A DNA stretch of 64,000 nt from Bipolaris cookei (Eukaryota; Ascomycota; Dothideomycetes; Pleosporales; Pleosporaceae): contig NRSV01000004.1 in NCBI GenBank assembly GCA_002286855.1, positions 310,001 through 374,000 of the forward strand, written 5' to 3'. Under the pieces are notes generated by a model, which was not told where the DNA came from, searched no databases, and worked only from the letters and a program-made list of their open reading frames with translations. Position numbers and translations under genes: made by a program. The first letter of the stretch is position 1, and each line of letters begins with the position of its first letter. Positions 11,865 to 23,171 of the stretch are shown piece by piece.

Positions 11865-13182
11865 GTCTTGTGGACCTATAGCTGAGCGAGATTCAAGGTA
11901 ACAAAACAAAGTCCTCTCCCCCTAATGATGACAAAATCTCTCTTCTTTAATGTTTCGAAAAGTACTTTGAGCGTTTCTCGTCCATGTACTTTGATTCTGT
12001 ACCATAGCTCATCCTAACTTTCCCCTCAGCCCTTCGCATATACCCCCTTGTACACTAAGTTACGAATTATCAGAGCGAGCCTGCTACTAGTACGATCACC
12101 CTTAATGAGACCAATGTATATTGATTTTAAGAAAGAAAAGACGCCCTGCATTGAACGAAGTGAGCCAGAAATCGGCCGCCACGCACACCAATGACTCCAC
12201 GCAAGCTTCTACCCACCGCTCTCCAAGGCAACCCTACAAAATCCCTACCTACAACGGAGCCCACTCTTAAAAACCCCAAACATCTTACCTGTCACAAACA
12301 CTCCACCTCCCTCCCCCTCCCCATAACCTTCCTCACCTCCTCCAATTGCCCTCTCGCAACTCCCCTCCCCGCTTCCACCAACACCCTCAACCTCTCCACC
12401 TCCCGATGCCCAGCCAGCTATACCCTTACTCGCCCCATCTCCCGCTCTAGATACCGTACCCCGGGCTCATCGCGCTCGCGCCTCACACCTATTTCCAGCC
12501 CGACAAGCGTGTTCACTGCCTCGGTTTGGTGGTGGCGGTGGAGTAAATAACTGGATAAGAGTGTTTTTTGAGACGGGGTGAGGAGGGAGGTGAAAGGGAA
12601 GGGGAGACTGGTATAGGAGCTTGATGTTGTGGTGGAGAGGGTGGTGGGATGAAATTGGTGAGTCATTTTTTTGGCTGGCGCTTTTAATTGTTGTTATTTT
12701 TTTAAATGAGAGAAGATTATGTAGTGGGATGAGAGTTTGGTGAGTGGTGAGGTGTGAGGAGGATATAGCTTGAAGCTTGCGATTTGGTTGGTGAAAGGTG
12801 AAGTGGATGACAAAAGAATGTAGCGTGGAGTAAGTTTGAATCTTTTCCAAGATTTGGGGATTTTTCAAGATAAATGTATTAAAGACTTCGGGACATGTCT
12901 GGGGTAACATGTATATTTAACTTGGTGCGTCGAGGATTGTGTCCTATGATTTATCAGAGTGGACAAGCAGGTTGTTGGTACGCTGTCGATATTGTTCTAC
13001 GGTGGCAATGCACATCACTTTGCGTACATGACGAATGGCCCTACAAAAATTTGACTAGGTAATAGCAAGTCGAGCTAAGTTTGTTGTGTCTGAAAGTATG
13101 ACGAGATGCAAGAAGTGGGTCTTTTTATGTCGATTAGCGGAAGTGATGTCGTCGCAAAGACAATATAAGAGGACATGAAATA
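11865..13182. other. Intergenic with a strand-composition switch near 12.5 kb
   Basis: From about 12190 to 12520 the plus strand is strongly pyrimidine- and C-rich. After about 12530 it becomes G/purine-rich (GGTGGTGGCGGTGG, then GGGAAGGGGAG). A possible broken reading frame lies on the minus strand here and is listed separately. The bases directly left of the transposon (13181-13182) are its TA target duplication. Confidence 0.45.
12292..12666 (-). pseudogene. Coding-like frame interrupted by one TAG stop
   Basis: From the ATG at 12666 one minus-strand frame reads through about 82 codons to a TAG at 12418-12420. It then continues in the same frame for about 41 more codons with strongly helical, charged character (REVERLRVLVEAGRG, QLEEVRKVMGRG) before the next stop at 12292. 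Heptad-like leucine spacing across the stop suggests one coiled-coil protein broken by a single nonsense change, possibly CAG to TAG. It could also be a chance frame in a G-rich strand, since composition here is skewed. No family is recognised. Confidence 0.3.
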
Positions 13183-13475
13183 ACGTATTACATCAGCGAG
13201 AGGTCCACTTTTTCTTGGCATTACGAACTTCACGTATGAAACATTATGCATCAACAACATAAGGATTTTCTAACTCAACGAGAAGGTGGGATTATTCTAG
13301 ATCTTCAGGCCTTTTGTACAGGCCAGTTTAAGACTATACGACGCGCTGCTGCTGCCTATAATATACCTTTTCAGCGCCCTTCTGATGGGCTTAACAAAAT
13401 TACTTCTCGTCCTCAAGTAACCTCAAACTGCCGCAAGCTTACTATAACTGAAGAGCAGACAATTGTACGGTATAT
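13183..13475 (+). repeat. Left arm of 293-bp inverted repeat
   Basis: This is the inverted copy of 13955-14247. It begins ACGTATT directly after the TA duplication, contains the CTTTTTCTTGGCAT terminal motif shared with the other pogo elements, and ends at GGTATAT where the palindrome breaks. It carries an ATG at 13246 that opens a 126-codon frame. The first 77 residues are the transposase DNA-binding region and the rest is antisense read-through. Confidence 0.9.
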
Positions 13476-13575
13476 ATGCTTCTTCGTACCATGCAGAGAT
13501 GTGAACGCGTCCTTTGTAGATGATGAATGGTGGGGTAGCGTATCCCGCAGCGCAGAGGCTCTGGATGATAGTAAC

Positions 13576-14184
13576 TCACTCGCGATTGCCTGGCTGAACA
13601 AAAGTAGGTCTCGTAAGACGTTCTGAACCTGTAACCACCTTCATTAAGCCAATTACACCCATCTGAAACCCAATTTTATCAAAGTTGTGGATGTCATCTG
13701 AAGATACCCCATACTTCTCAATCATCTCTCGTATGAGCTTGAACCACGTGTTAATAACCTCTGGATCCTCTTGCTGTATTCTCTGGCCGTCTTTTTCCCG
13801 ATTGAAGGCTGTTCTGAGCTCCTCTAAACGCGATACGAATCGCTCTGGCCAGTTCTTGACCAAAGGCTGACCACCTCGTACGCACAGTAGTTTCTCTGCC
13901 ATATCTGCTACCTCACACAATCGGGGCGCAAATCCTCGCGATTCTAGGTAAAGAATATACCGTACAATTGTCTGCTCTTCAGTTATAGTAAGCTTGCGGC
14001 AGTTTGAGGTTACTTGAGGACGAGAAGTAATTTTGTTAAGCCCATCAGAAGGGCGCTGAAAAGGTATATTATAGGCAGCAGCAGCGCGTCGTATAGTCTT
14101 AAACTGGCCTGTACAAAAGGCCTGAAGATCTAGAATAATCCCACCTTCTCGTTGAGTTAGAAAATCCTTATGTTGTTGATGCAT
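13576..14184 (-). pseudogene. Truncated pogo-type transposase, DNA-binding half
   Basis: The 202-codon frame from the ATG at 14184 covers the psq/CENP-B-type helix-turn-helix region (RRAAAAYNIPFQ, then TITEEQTIVRYI) and the second DNA-binding lobe (LPL-like segment around AEKLLC and NWPERFVSR). It reaches the start of the DDE domain. The usual NFDETGF signature reads NFDKIGF here, so the first catalytic block is altered. The frame stops with a TGA at 13576-13578 where related copies have Trp (REW), a TGG to TGA change typical of RIP. The remaining catalytic residues are absent, so it cannot be an active transposase. Confidence 0.85.
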
Positions 14185-14247
14185 AATGTTTCATACGTGA
14201 AGTTCGTAATGCCAAGAAAAAGTGGACCTCTCGCTGATGGAATACGT
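13955..14247 (-). repeat. Right arm of 293-bp inverted repeat
   Basis: This is the inverted partner of 13183-13475, with a single mismatch by eye. The outer boundary is ACGT followed by the TA duplication at 14248-14249. It contains the authentic N-terminus of the transposase frame starting at 14184. Confidence 0.9.
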
Positions 14248-14644
14248 TAACCTAGAATATTTTGATAATTTCAATAGTAGCGAGAAAAAAACATTGCACT
14301 GTCAGTTAGCTTAGTCCGGATTTGGGAGCTTTCATTCAAGTTGTCTTAGCTTGACCTTTTGGAACGAGCTAGACAGGGACGAAAGATATGGTGATCTACT
14401 ACTAGTTATGGACAATGTCTCTGTTTCGCATGTTAACATTTTCTGATTAGATCTCGGTTACTTCAAATGCCAAAGTTAACAAGTTAAATATGAATGGTTC
14501 AGTATGATGAGATCTTCTGCTCATTCATGCTTAGCTACAAAAGCAATTAGGTATCTACAATCGTATAAAAGCTATACACAGTATCATGTGCATATACAAG
14601 ACATACGTATTCATCATCTCAAGTTTATTACTACAACACGCAAT

Positions 14645-16701
14645 CTAAGTCCTGACGTGCGACTCAACGTTGTGTCCCGCAATGCCTTCTTCGGTCTCGC
14701 CAACACGCTTACGTTGTGGGCCCGCATAAGTCGAGTCGGGAAGCATATTGAGAGCATCTTCCTGCTTGTCTGTCTTGCGCTGGTGGAACCAGAAGAGGAT
14801 ACCACCGCAAAATGCCAAGATAGCAACGATGGTGTAGTTCCACACCAGCAGAGGATCTTCAGACAGCGACACAAAAGCCTGACCAATGGCGTTGGAGAAG
14901 GCGCTCATGAAATGGAAGTATGACGTCACAAGGGAGCGCATATTCTTCGGGGCTTTAGTGAAAGCGAACTCGAGACCGGTAATCGAGGTAAAGATCTCAG
15001 AGAAACCGACGAGCACGTAGGGAACAGACTGTACCCAGACGTTGATAGGGGCTGGGTCGTCGCAGCTGTTCATGTACTTGCCGCACGGGCCGGTCTGATA
15101 GATGTAATGCTGAATAACAGCTGCGGACACCATGGCGAAGGAAGCGAGGATGAAACCAAAAGCCATGCGCTTGATGGGTGTAAAGCGGATATTAGCCTTG
15201 CGGAGGGCTGGGTACAGGAAGTTGTCGACAATTGGGATGAAGATGACGAGAGAGATGGGGTTCAAGTTGGTGATGACATCGTTGGGGACACCGTTGCGTG
15301 TCATGGTAGCAGCCTGCGAGGTGAGGTTATTGTTCATCTGGTTGTACGAAAGCCCTTTTTACATGATTAGTTTTTGAGTTTGGTAAAAAGGTTGAACCCA
15401 AAGAAGGACCTACAGTAAAGTGGGATCCAGGTGAAGCAAGAGCAGGCCCTCAGTCCACGCGCGACTTGGTCCACCCAAGCATCGTCAAACTGCATCCAGC
15501 TTGGCTTGTTGCTGCCAAGGCGGCTAGGCTTAACATCCTCCCAGAAGTTGTCGGCTTTAAAGTTTTTGCGTGTAGTAACGGGGTTCAATGACCACTTGCC
15601 CTTGAGTGCAAGATTCAGAAGCTTGATGGCGCGGATGAGGACAGATCCGGTGGGCGGGGTACGGTGGTACTTGTTGCGGCATGCCCAGAGCACGATAGGG
15701 CACAAGCAGAACATGATCGTAGGGAGCAACCAAGCGCACCAGAAACCAACGTACTTTTCCACATAGACCATGGAAATTTGACCGGTGAGGGCACCGATGT
15801 TGATGAACTGAGCAACTGTTAGGGTCTGGTCTTTTCCTAGCTGGGTTGACTAGCAACTTACCATGTAAAAGTACAAAAAGATACGGGACAAGGTGATGTT
15901 GGGGTCCGAAATGACACGCGCACCCGTCTTAGAATCAATGATAACACGGGGCTTGGTTTGGCGGTATTGCTCAGCGATCAAAGGCGAGATGTTGGCCTTG
16001 AAAGCTCCAGTACCAAAACCAAGAGTAATGACACCAAGAATGAATGGGCCAATGGCATTGCCGCTAGTCAAGACGGAAGGAATGGCGGAGACGATGAGCA
16101 GGATGTGACCGATGATGGAGAAGGCGATGGCGACGAAGATGGTGTTGAAACGGCCAAGGTACTCATCAGCGATGATGGCGCCGATGATGGGCGTGGTGTA
16201 GGCCCAGAAGGAGTTGAATTGACCGATACCAAAGGAGGCTCGTTGGCCCATGTCAAGTGCTCCAGGCTGACCCTCTGATCTGGGGTCACGACCGGTTGTC
16301 TGCACAACACCATCGATCACGGGAAGTGGCTGCTGAATGAAATTTGTGTCTTTTGAGAGTCAGTAAAGAGATTAAGAAATGCGATTTGATCTCAACTTAC
16401 ACAGCACTTGACAACCATAGTAACCGAAACGCTCACAGAGCTCAACAAAAGCAATGGTGAAGGCGGTCCATGGAATCTTTCCAGAAACACGGGGAAGAGT
16501 CTTCAGTTCCTCCTCGGTCGGCTCCTCGCCCTCCAGGTCAGCCTCAAAGACTTCTCTTGGGTACTCCTGGTCGTTGGACGAAGGCGAGCGTGTCTCAGAG
16601 AGGGCACGCTTCTCATCGAGTTCATAGAGGGGCTTGGCAGATTTCTCAGGCTCGTGAGACATGGCCATGTCAACGGCGTTGGAGCCAGCATTTGCCGCCA
16701 T
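14645..16701 (-). CDS. PTR2: Proton-coupled oligopeptide transporter, POT/PTR2 family
   Basis: Four exons are inferred: 16401-16701, 15862-16349, 15414-15807 and 14645-15354, with introns of 51, 54 and 59 bp. They give 630 residues, a normal PTR2 length. The N-terminal tail (about 75 aa) is acidic and cytosolic. The signature ELCERFGYYG precedes TNFIQQPLP. The long multi-spanning body includes GQFNSFWAYTTPIIGAIIAD, the loop GFGTGAFKANISPLIAEQ (PTR2 signature) and WLSYNQMNNNL. Known members import di- and tripeptides with protons across the plasma membrane. The start at 16701 is chosen over an upstream in-frame Met at 16794 because it begins the typical PTR2 tail. The secreted dipeptidyl-peptidase gene lies 2.3 kb upstream on the same strand. 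Confidence 0.93.
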
Positions 16702-19017
16702 GATTAGCAGATGTTGTCGCGAATTCCAACAAGGGGATGAGAGGAGCGAGCTGATGCTACTCTTCCTGCCAGGGCACCGGGAACTCGGTTTCAATTATAC
16801 TCGAGGATTCCCATCTCGTGTGTAGTAAACGAGCGGCAAATAGCCCTTGTACCCAGCGCGGCCTTGGTATTCCTTGTGGGTTCCTCTATCAAGCAGGTGT
16901 CCAGGTGCCCAGTCTAGTGGGAACCTGCTCCATGGTCAAGACCCAACACCAAAGGCTCGCCTGCGCTGGCCGCTTTCAGCACCAGCTTGTGATTTAAGCA
17001 AATTGGGGGCGACGCCGAAATCAACCACGCAGTAATCAACCACGCAGTTAAGCTTTTCACAGCTTTCATAGGTGTTGATTGGAGCCAAGATTCAATGGGG
17101 ACTGGGTGTAACGGCCTAGGCGACGACTTGGATACAGTGCTTAGGAACTTGGCGACGCTGCCGATCCCACATACAACGCTTGCAAGACAGATGGTTCGGC
17201 CATTCACGCTCGTGTCCTGAGACCCCCCTAGCTCTTCACTTATCATGACAACACGCGCTGTGCCACAGCTCCCGTGTGACGCTGATAACCAAAGCTTACC
17301 AGTGCGAGCGTCATTGCGAAGCTTTCAGCTTCGGCCCCTAAGGAAAAACCAAGACCAGAAAAAAACAACTTGGACATCGAAGCAAGCGCCAATGCTGCTG
17401 CTATGAAGGACGACTACATAGTAGTATGTAGCGCAATTTACTGTCCTATGGACGCAAATTTTGCCGCCGCGCTGCCATGGCGCCCAGCCTTCCGCGCCGC
17501 TGGGCGCTCGTCTTGCCCCTCTCCACCCACCATGTCCGCCTTGGCCTGTGGCACTTCACGAGCCAGCCATGCTGCCATCCCAATGTAACTCGGCCATACC
17601 CGAACAGGCAGCTCGATGGCCTTATGCCATGTATCCATATTCCCTGTGAGAGGGTTCATCAAATGGCTGCGCAGGTGAGTTTCGAGAAGGGGGGTTGGTG
17701 CAGCACGGCGCGGCGCCGACCCTTCTCAAGCTTATCTCCGCTTGACAGAACAGGTCAAGATGGCCGAGCAGGCTGACGACGAGGCTTCGTTTGTCGGCGG
17801 AAGCTTTACCTGGCGCAAAATCATGAGAAATATTTCTGCTATGGAATCACCGCTGGCCTGTCCAGCTGCTTCTTGTGGCCTTGGCAAAAGAGTTGGTTGA
17901 TTGTTGTCTGGTCGGACGATCCTCTCAATAGTATCTGGCGGTTCCTAAACGAGGATATCATGCGCTCACATGCCCCAATGAGGGCGTTATTCTCACCTCA
18001 CAATATCACGATGAGCAGGATTTGGCTTGGCCGAAGGATGAAGGTGGGCAACCCCCCCTCCAACCACAGCATCATTGCCTACCCAACAAACCCTTATCGC
18101 CTAGGACAGTAAAACTTAAGCCGTTTGAGCGTAAACGGCATTCCCGTCGTTACCGTTTATACCTCGCTATGGCTGCAAAAGAATCATCATGGAAGGCTTG
18201 GCATACTACAACTCCCCACCACACCAGGAACACCACGAGTCATGCTATCATTATCGTGAGCTAGCCTTACAGCTCTAGAACAACGCAAGCCAGATAGCGA
18301 TTTTCGATCCTGATGCATGATGTTGCTTGTCAGCTAACACCAACACCACCATCTCACCACCCACCCCCATCCACACCAGCACCTCAATCGCACCCACCAT
18401 CTTAACCCACACCTATCCCCCCAACCTCCCTTGCTAACCAATCCCGTTGCCCCATCCATCCAACCCCAGTTCCGCCACGCCAAGCTCCTCCGCTCAGAAA
18501 ACAGAAACGAGCGGTTAACTCTGGGTAAGCGGGATGCACCGAGTGCGGGTGCCCGAGGACAAGCACGGATATACATGGGCTTTGCTTTGGGAATACAAGG
18601 GCTTGTCTTGTTTCCCGGCAGATACCCGGGTGCCTGGGTGGCGGGCGCGGCGTTTATTGGCGGGTTGGAGTGCGGATTGGGGGGCTAGGGTGTGATGGGT
18701 TGGGAAGGGCTGGTTGTGGTGAGGGTGTTGATGGGAGTGTTGGTGGTGAAGGGCTTGATTTTTTTGGATTAGAAACATGACGAGGTTGTATGTGATGGAC
18801 TGTCGAGATATCGACGATGGTGATGAGCCAAATATAGGAGTATGAATCGAAGCCCTTTTGCCGGTTCTTTCAAAAAAGATACGATCGTAGCGAACCAATT
18901 CTTCACGAGATAGCAAGACTGAAACAAAGTTGTTCGAAATAGATATCATTAGACATTTATCAATACTACGTAGCAAGCCTATCTTGCCACTTGAATAATT
19001 ACCATGAGCAACACATT
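16702..19017. other. Intergenic, no gene seen; C-rich to G-rich switch at 18.3-18.8 kb
   Basis: This 2.3 kb contains the promoter side of PTR2 and the 3' side of the DPP V gene. It includes a small direct repeat of ATCAACCACGCAGT at about 17020-17047. The plus strand is C-rich from about 18335 to 18450 and G-rich from about 18640 to 18760. No convincing frame was found. Confidence 0.5.
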
Positions 19018-21242
19018 TTAGTTGCCAATGGGGGTAGAGCTCAAAGGCTCACCCTTGGACCAGTGGTTGATCCAGTTGAAAATCTCAGTGTGCCAAACCA
19101 AGCTGTTCTCCTGCTTGAGCACCCAGTGGTTCTCATCGGGGAAGTTGAGGAAGCGACTGGGAATACCGCGCGCCTGGAGGATGTTGAACAGGCTGATGCC
19201 GTCGCTCTCGGGGAGACGGTAGTCGAGCGTGTTGTGGATGACGAACTGGGGAGTGGACCAGTTGGCAATGTGGTTCTGGGGGTTCCACTGGCGGTAGGCG
19301 GGCGAGTCCCAGATGTTGCCGGCGTAGTCATGGCGGATGAACCAGAGCTCCTCGGAGGCCCAGGCTCCTTCGGTGTTGGAAATGCCGTCGTGGGTGACGA
19401 GGGCCTTAAACTCGTTGCCGAGGTCGTTGGATTGGATCCAGTTGGTCATGTATCCACCGTACGAGGCTCCAGCGGCGATACCGTTCTTGGTGTCGATCCA
19501 GGTCAAGGTGGAGTTGATGTAGTTCCAGGCATTGACCAGGTCTTCGTATGGCCAGCTGCCCCACTCGCCCTGGATGGAGTCGATCAGGTACTGTCCGAAA
19601 CTTGTAGAGCCAGTTGGGTTAGGTGCGACGACGATGTAGCCTTGGTCGGCCCAGACCTGCGGGTTCCAGCGGTTTGACCAGCTGTTGCCCCAGTTGCCCT
19701 GAGGGCCACCGTGGATCAGGAAAGCAAGAGGGTAAGTAACGTTCTCTTGGTAGAAGGTGGGCTTGACAACATAAGCCTGGAGCTGTTGCTTGAGCTCGGG
19801 GTTGGAGCCGTTGTAGAAAATCTCGGAGACAGTCTTGGAACTGAGACCGGCCAGGTTAGGATCGACTTGGGAAGCGTCGAAAAGCGTCTTCTTGTTGCCG
19901 TCGGCGAGGATGTACCATTCGTTGGGAGTCCAGATGGCGGTGGCTGCAACGAACAGTGAACCGTCAGGAAGCAGAGCAAATGCCGAAACGGAAGTGTTTC
20001 CTGTCAGCGGCTCGGGAACAAAGCTCTCGTCTGCAGTAATTGGGAAGTTGAAGATCTTGATGCGGGCATAGTCATCAGCAGTGACGTAGATTGAAGAGTC
20101 GTCGTGGGCCCAAGTAATGGACCCTTGCACCCAGCGGTCAAAGCCCTCACTCAAGCTCTTCCAGTTGCTAGCAGCCACACTTTGGCCTTCAACAGCAACG
20201 TCGAAAGTGTACAACTTGAACCTGTCCGACTCATAGTAATCCTCGTCTTGCTGGACATATGCAAGCTTGCAGCTGTCAGTAGAGAAAGATGGTAGACCAG
20301 AAGCACCCTGGTGTCCAGCCTTGAAGACCTCAGAGTCAGGGCCGTTGAGAGCAACGGGAGCTTCGTTGGAGGCAAAGGCACCGACATATAGGTAGGACGC
20401 AGTGTAGTTGGCCTTGTTGAGCTGAGGAGCCTTGCTAATGAAAGCATACATAGAGCCATCGGGACTAATGTCATAATCGCTCGAGTCACCAAAAGGCTGA
20501 ACGGGAGTCTCAGGCTGAGTAGTGGTAAATTTGATACCACTTTGGACGTTGCGCACGCCAGCGCCTGAGAGAGAATAGCTGCTGTTCTTGGACAGGGTAC
20601 CAGCAAAGAGCTGGTAGCGGTTCTTGGTTAGCCAGGTATCCCAGTGGCGGACATAGATATCGGAGTAGTAACGGGCAGTTGAGGCTGGTTTGACTTCAGT
20701 CTCGGGGTTAACTGCAGTGCCATTGGGGTAGGCCAAGCTGTTGACCAAGAAGTGCAAGTCACCAGTAGAGGTGTTGGCGACCTTCAAGCCAGAGTATGGT
20801 GCATCCAGAGAAGCAACAAGAGTTCTCGCTTTTGGGTTCTTGATGTCACCAATCCACAGGGTGACACCACCTGGGATTTCCTCGTTGGTGCCATTGATGT
20901 AGATGATGCCTGTCTCGGTGCCAGGAATCCAGGCTACTTCGTTGACCTCGCTGGGGTCGAGGCCCGACTCAGTGACCTCGCCGGTCTTGAGATCGATGAG
21001 GTTCATGCCAGCTGTGCGCGCATGTTCCTCGAATGAGTACTGCGTGTACGAGAACAGTGCGACTGAGCCATCTGGACTGGGATCGGCAGCAGCGCGGCGT
21101 ACGGTGCTAAGAAGCAGCCTATAGATTTATTAGCATTTTATTATTGGGAGAATGTAGCTATAGAAAAAAAGACGCACTCGGGTGTGAACGCGCACGCGCC
21201 AGTAGCAGCCAATGCTGCGGCGACACTAAGGTAACGAGCCAT
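19018..21242 (-). CDS. dpp5: Secreted dipeptidyl-peptidase V (S9 family serine protease)
   Basis: Exon 1 (21178-21242) encodes the signal peptide MARYLSVAAALAATGACAF. A 59-bp intron precedes exon 2 (19018-21118). The joined protein is 721 residues, matching the usual fungal DppV length. The N-terminal two thirds is the beta-propeller (repeats such as DISPDGSMYAFISK). The C-terminal alpha/beta-hydrolase domain carries the nucleophile motif GASYGGYM (about Ser574), Asp in NTLDYRLP (about Asp654) and His in DENHWVLK (about His686). The 32-residue Asp-His spacing is that of the family. Many N-x-S/T glycosylation sites fit an extracellular enzyme. It releases X-Ala and similar dipeptides from peptide N-termini outside the cell, supplying PTR2-type importers. 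Confidence 0.95.
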
Positions 21243-22413
21243 TGTGTATGCGACCAGCTTCGTAAAAGCTCAATTGGACGAGGTCGATGACCAGACGAAG
21301 GCCATGCAGGGCATCCAAATTATTTGTACAAAGACCTGGACCCGAGACCCCTGCTGCAGGGCATGTTGCCATCCGGGCCACGTCCTTTCGGGACCGGTAC
21401 CTGAAGTGACGATGCCATCATTCCTCAGGCATTGCGGTAGTGACTAATCCACAGACGTCAAAAGATGGACGTTTTGCACCATATCTCCTGCCCGATGGGG
21501 GCTAGATGTGCGGGGACAAAAACAAGCTCGTCCTAGGTGGATTACCAGAAAGCATGTTTCCGTGTCGTCCTATCGCAACTTGGTCCACTTGAGGGTCGCT
21601 GAATGGAGCGACTTGGCGTTCATGGCCATGTAACCTTCGTGTGTAGCTCTGCCAAGCCCTTGTCCCGATTGGTGGCGCATGCCCACAGCTCACGCTAGTC
21701 ATAGACTAATTTGTAGCGGATAAACGGCGCACCCAAAAGGGCAGGTCGAAAAAAAGTCCAACACGAGGTCGCTCACAGATCCTCCACATCCACAGCACTG
21801 GCCAGTCGCTCGAATGCATCCTCGCGGAACTGAGAGACCGGGACTGCATGATTTTTCTGGGTACTCTCGGTCTGGCTGGAGCCTGTTGCGCGCCTAATAT
21901 GCCCGTGAGCAGATTGCCATCTATACCTGCCTTGCCAGGCCTAGACATGGCTCAATTCGATTGCATCTTCGTGTCAGCATATTACACCTACGGCTGAACA
22001 GTCGTTGCATATCGCATGCAATGCCCGCACTGCGGCGCCCTCTATCCAAATAAAATAATCCATGTCTTCCATACATGCGCATCGACGTTGGGTATGCGAA
22101 GAAGATCTTGGTAGAACCGCAGCTCTTGGCTACCCAAGTACCTGGGAGATGGGCTTTCGATGCGAGTTTGTCTTTCGCACGTAGGAACTACATGCATGCA
22201 CCGATTTATCGTTGCCTTTGTTCCAATAGTCGCCTTCAGGCGGCATTACCTTCGAAAGTCCGGCCAGAAAATTGTCCAATGTCACTGTTTGGAAGCGAAG
22301 CCATCGGTTGGTAGGTACAGAAAACGAGTTATTTGCCCTGAGTTTACGGGTTGGCTCCATGCCGGGTCGTGATAAGACAAGACCTCGCAAAGAAAACTAG
22401 GTGTTTATCACTA
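21243..22413. other. Intergenic, no gene seen
   Basis: This is the upstream region of the DPP V gene, ending at the TA target site (22412-22413) of the next transposon. Only short frames on both strands occur, none protein-like. Confidence 0.55.
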
Positions 22414-23171
22414 ACGTCTGGGATGGGCGAACCGCTCACAGTGCCAAGACCCCACCAACTTTTACCATACTACCACTGTTACACGCGATGCTAGAACACC
22501 GCAATGTGCAAGACACTTTAAAAGAATCCCAAATACAGCTTCCAATACTAGCTATTCAAAAAGACGCGACACTTAGCCAGCGACGTGCTGCAGCACTGTA
22601 TAACGTTTCCCAAAGAACTCTTCGTGATCGACTTGCTGGAATCTCTTCTCGACAAGATATTCAGCCCAACTCAATGAGACTCCTTGTGACAGAAGAGGAG
22701 ACGCTTTGTGACCATGTTTTGAACCTTGACTGGCGATTATTTCCAGTACACCTCTCTACTGTCAAAGATCTTGCTGATTCTTTGCTGGCTGCTCGCAACT
22801 GTGAGCCTGTTGGCCAAAACTGGGCTAAGTCCTTTGTAAAGCGTCGTCCAGAGCTTCAAACAAAGTTCAATCGAAACTACGATTATAAGAGAGCCCTCTA
22901 TGAAGATCCTGAGCTTTTGCAGGGCTGGTTCCGCCTTGTACAGAATACCAAAGCCAAGTATGGGATCCAGGAGAACGATATATACAATTTTGATGAGACG
23001 GGCTTCATGATGGGCATGCATAACGCGTCAGCAGTAGCCACAGCCTCTAAACGTCGACCAAGGCTGAAATACTTGCAGCAGGGCAACCGGGAGTGGGTTA
23101 CCAGCGTGGTTTGTGCCAGCGCAGCTGGCTGGGCGATTTGCCCGTCTGAGCGGTTCGTCCGTTCCAGACGT
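22414..23171 (+). mobile_element. Internally deleted pogo-type transposon (758 bp)
   Basis: TA dinucleotides flank it (22412-22413 and 23172-23173). The ends form imperfect terminal inverted repeats: left ACGTCTGGGATGGGCGAACC against right (reversed) ACGTCTGGAACGGACGAACC, continuing with CGCTCA. The interior is the 5' part of a pogo transposase gene, which joins the right terminal repeat directly after the codons CASAAGWAICP. The catalytic centre and C-terminus are gone. Its terminal sequence and protein differ from the 13-kb and 36-kb elements, so this is a separate family. Confidence 0.85.

Larger units (their letters stand above)
13183..14247 (-). mobile_element. Fold-back pogo/Fot1-type transposon derivative (1065 bp)
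   Basis: The element is flanked by TA dinucleotides (13181-13182 and 14248-14249), the target duplication of Tc1/mariner-pogo elements. Its two 293-bp ends are inverted copies of each other, differing at one base by my reading (A versus C at the eighth position). Both copies encode the N-terminal part of a pogo transposase. Between them lie 479 bp of the following transposase region, in minus orientation. The later catalytic and C-terminal parts are missing. The element is therefore non-autonomous and palindromic. It shares an internal breakpoint with the copy at 35613-36469. Confidence 0.85.

Noticed and set aside
13246..13626. Plus-strand 126-codon transposase-like gene
   Set aside because: Only the first 77 codons are transposase; the rest is antisense of the same element. 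It is the product of the fold-back arm.
18991..19677. 228-codon plus-strand frame antisense to DPP V
   Set aside because: It is a shadow of the protease gene; valine/glycine-rich composition comes from reverse reading and the catalytic motifs are on the other strand.
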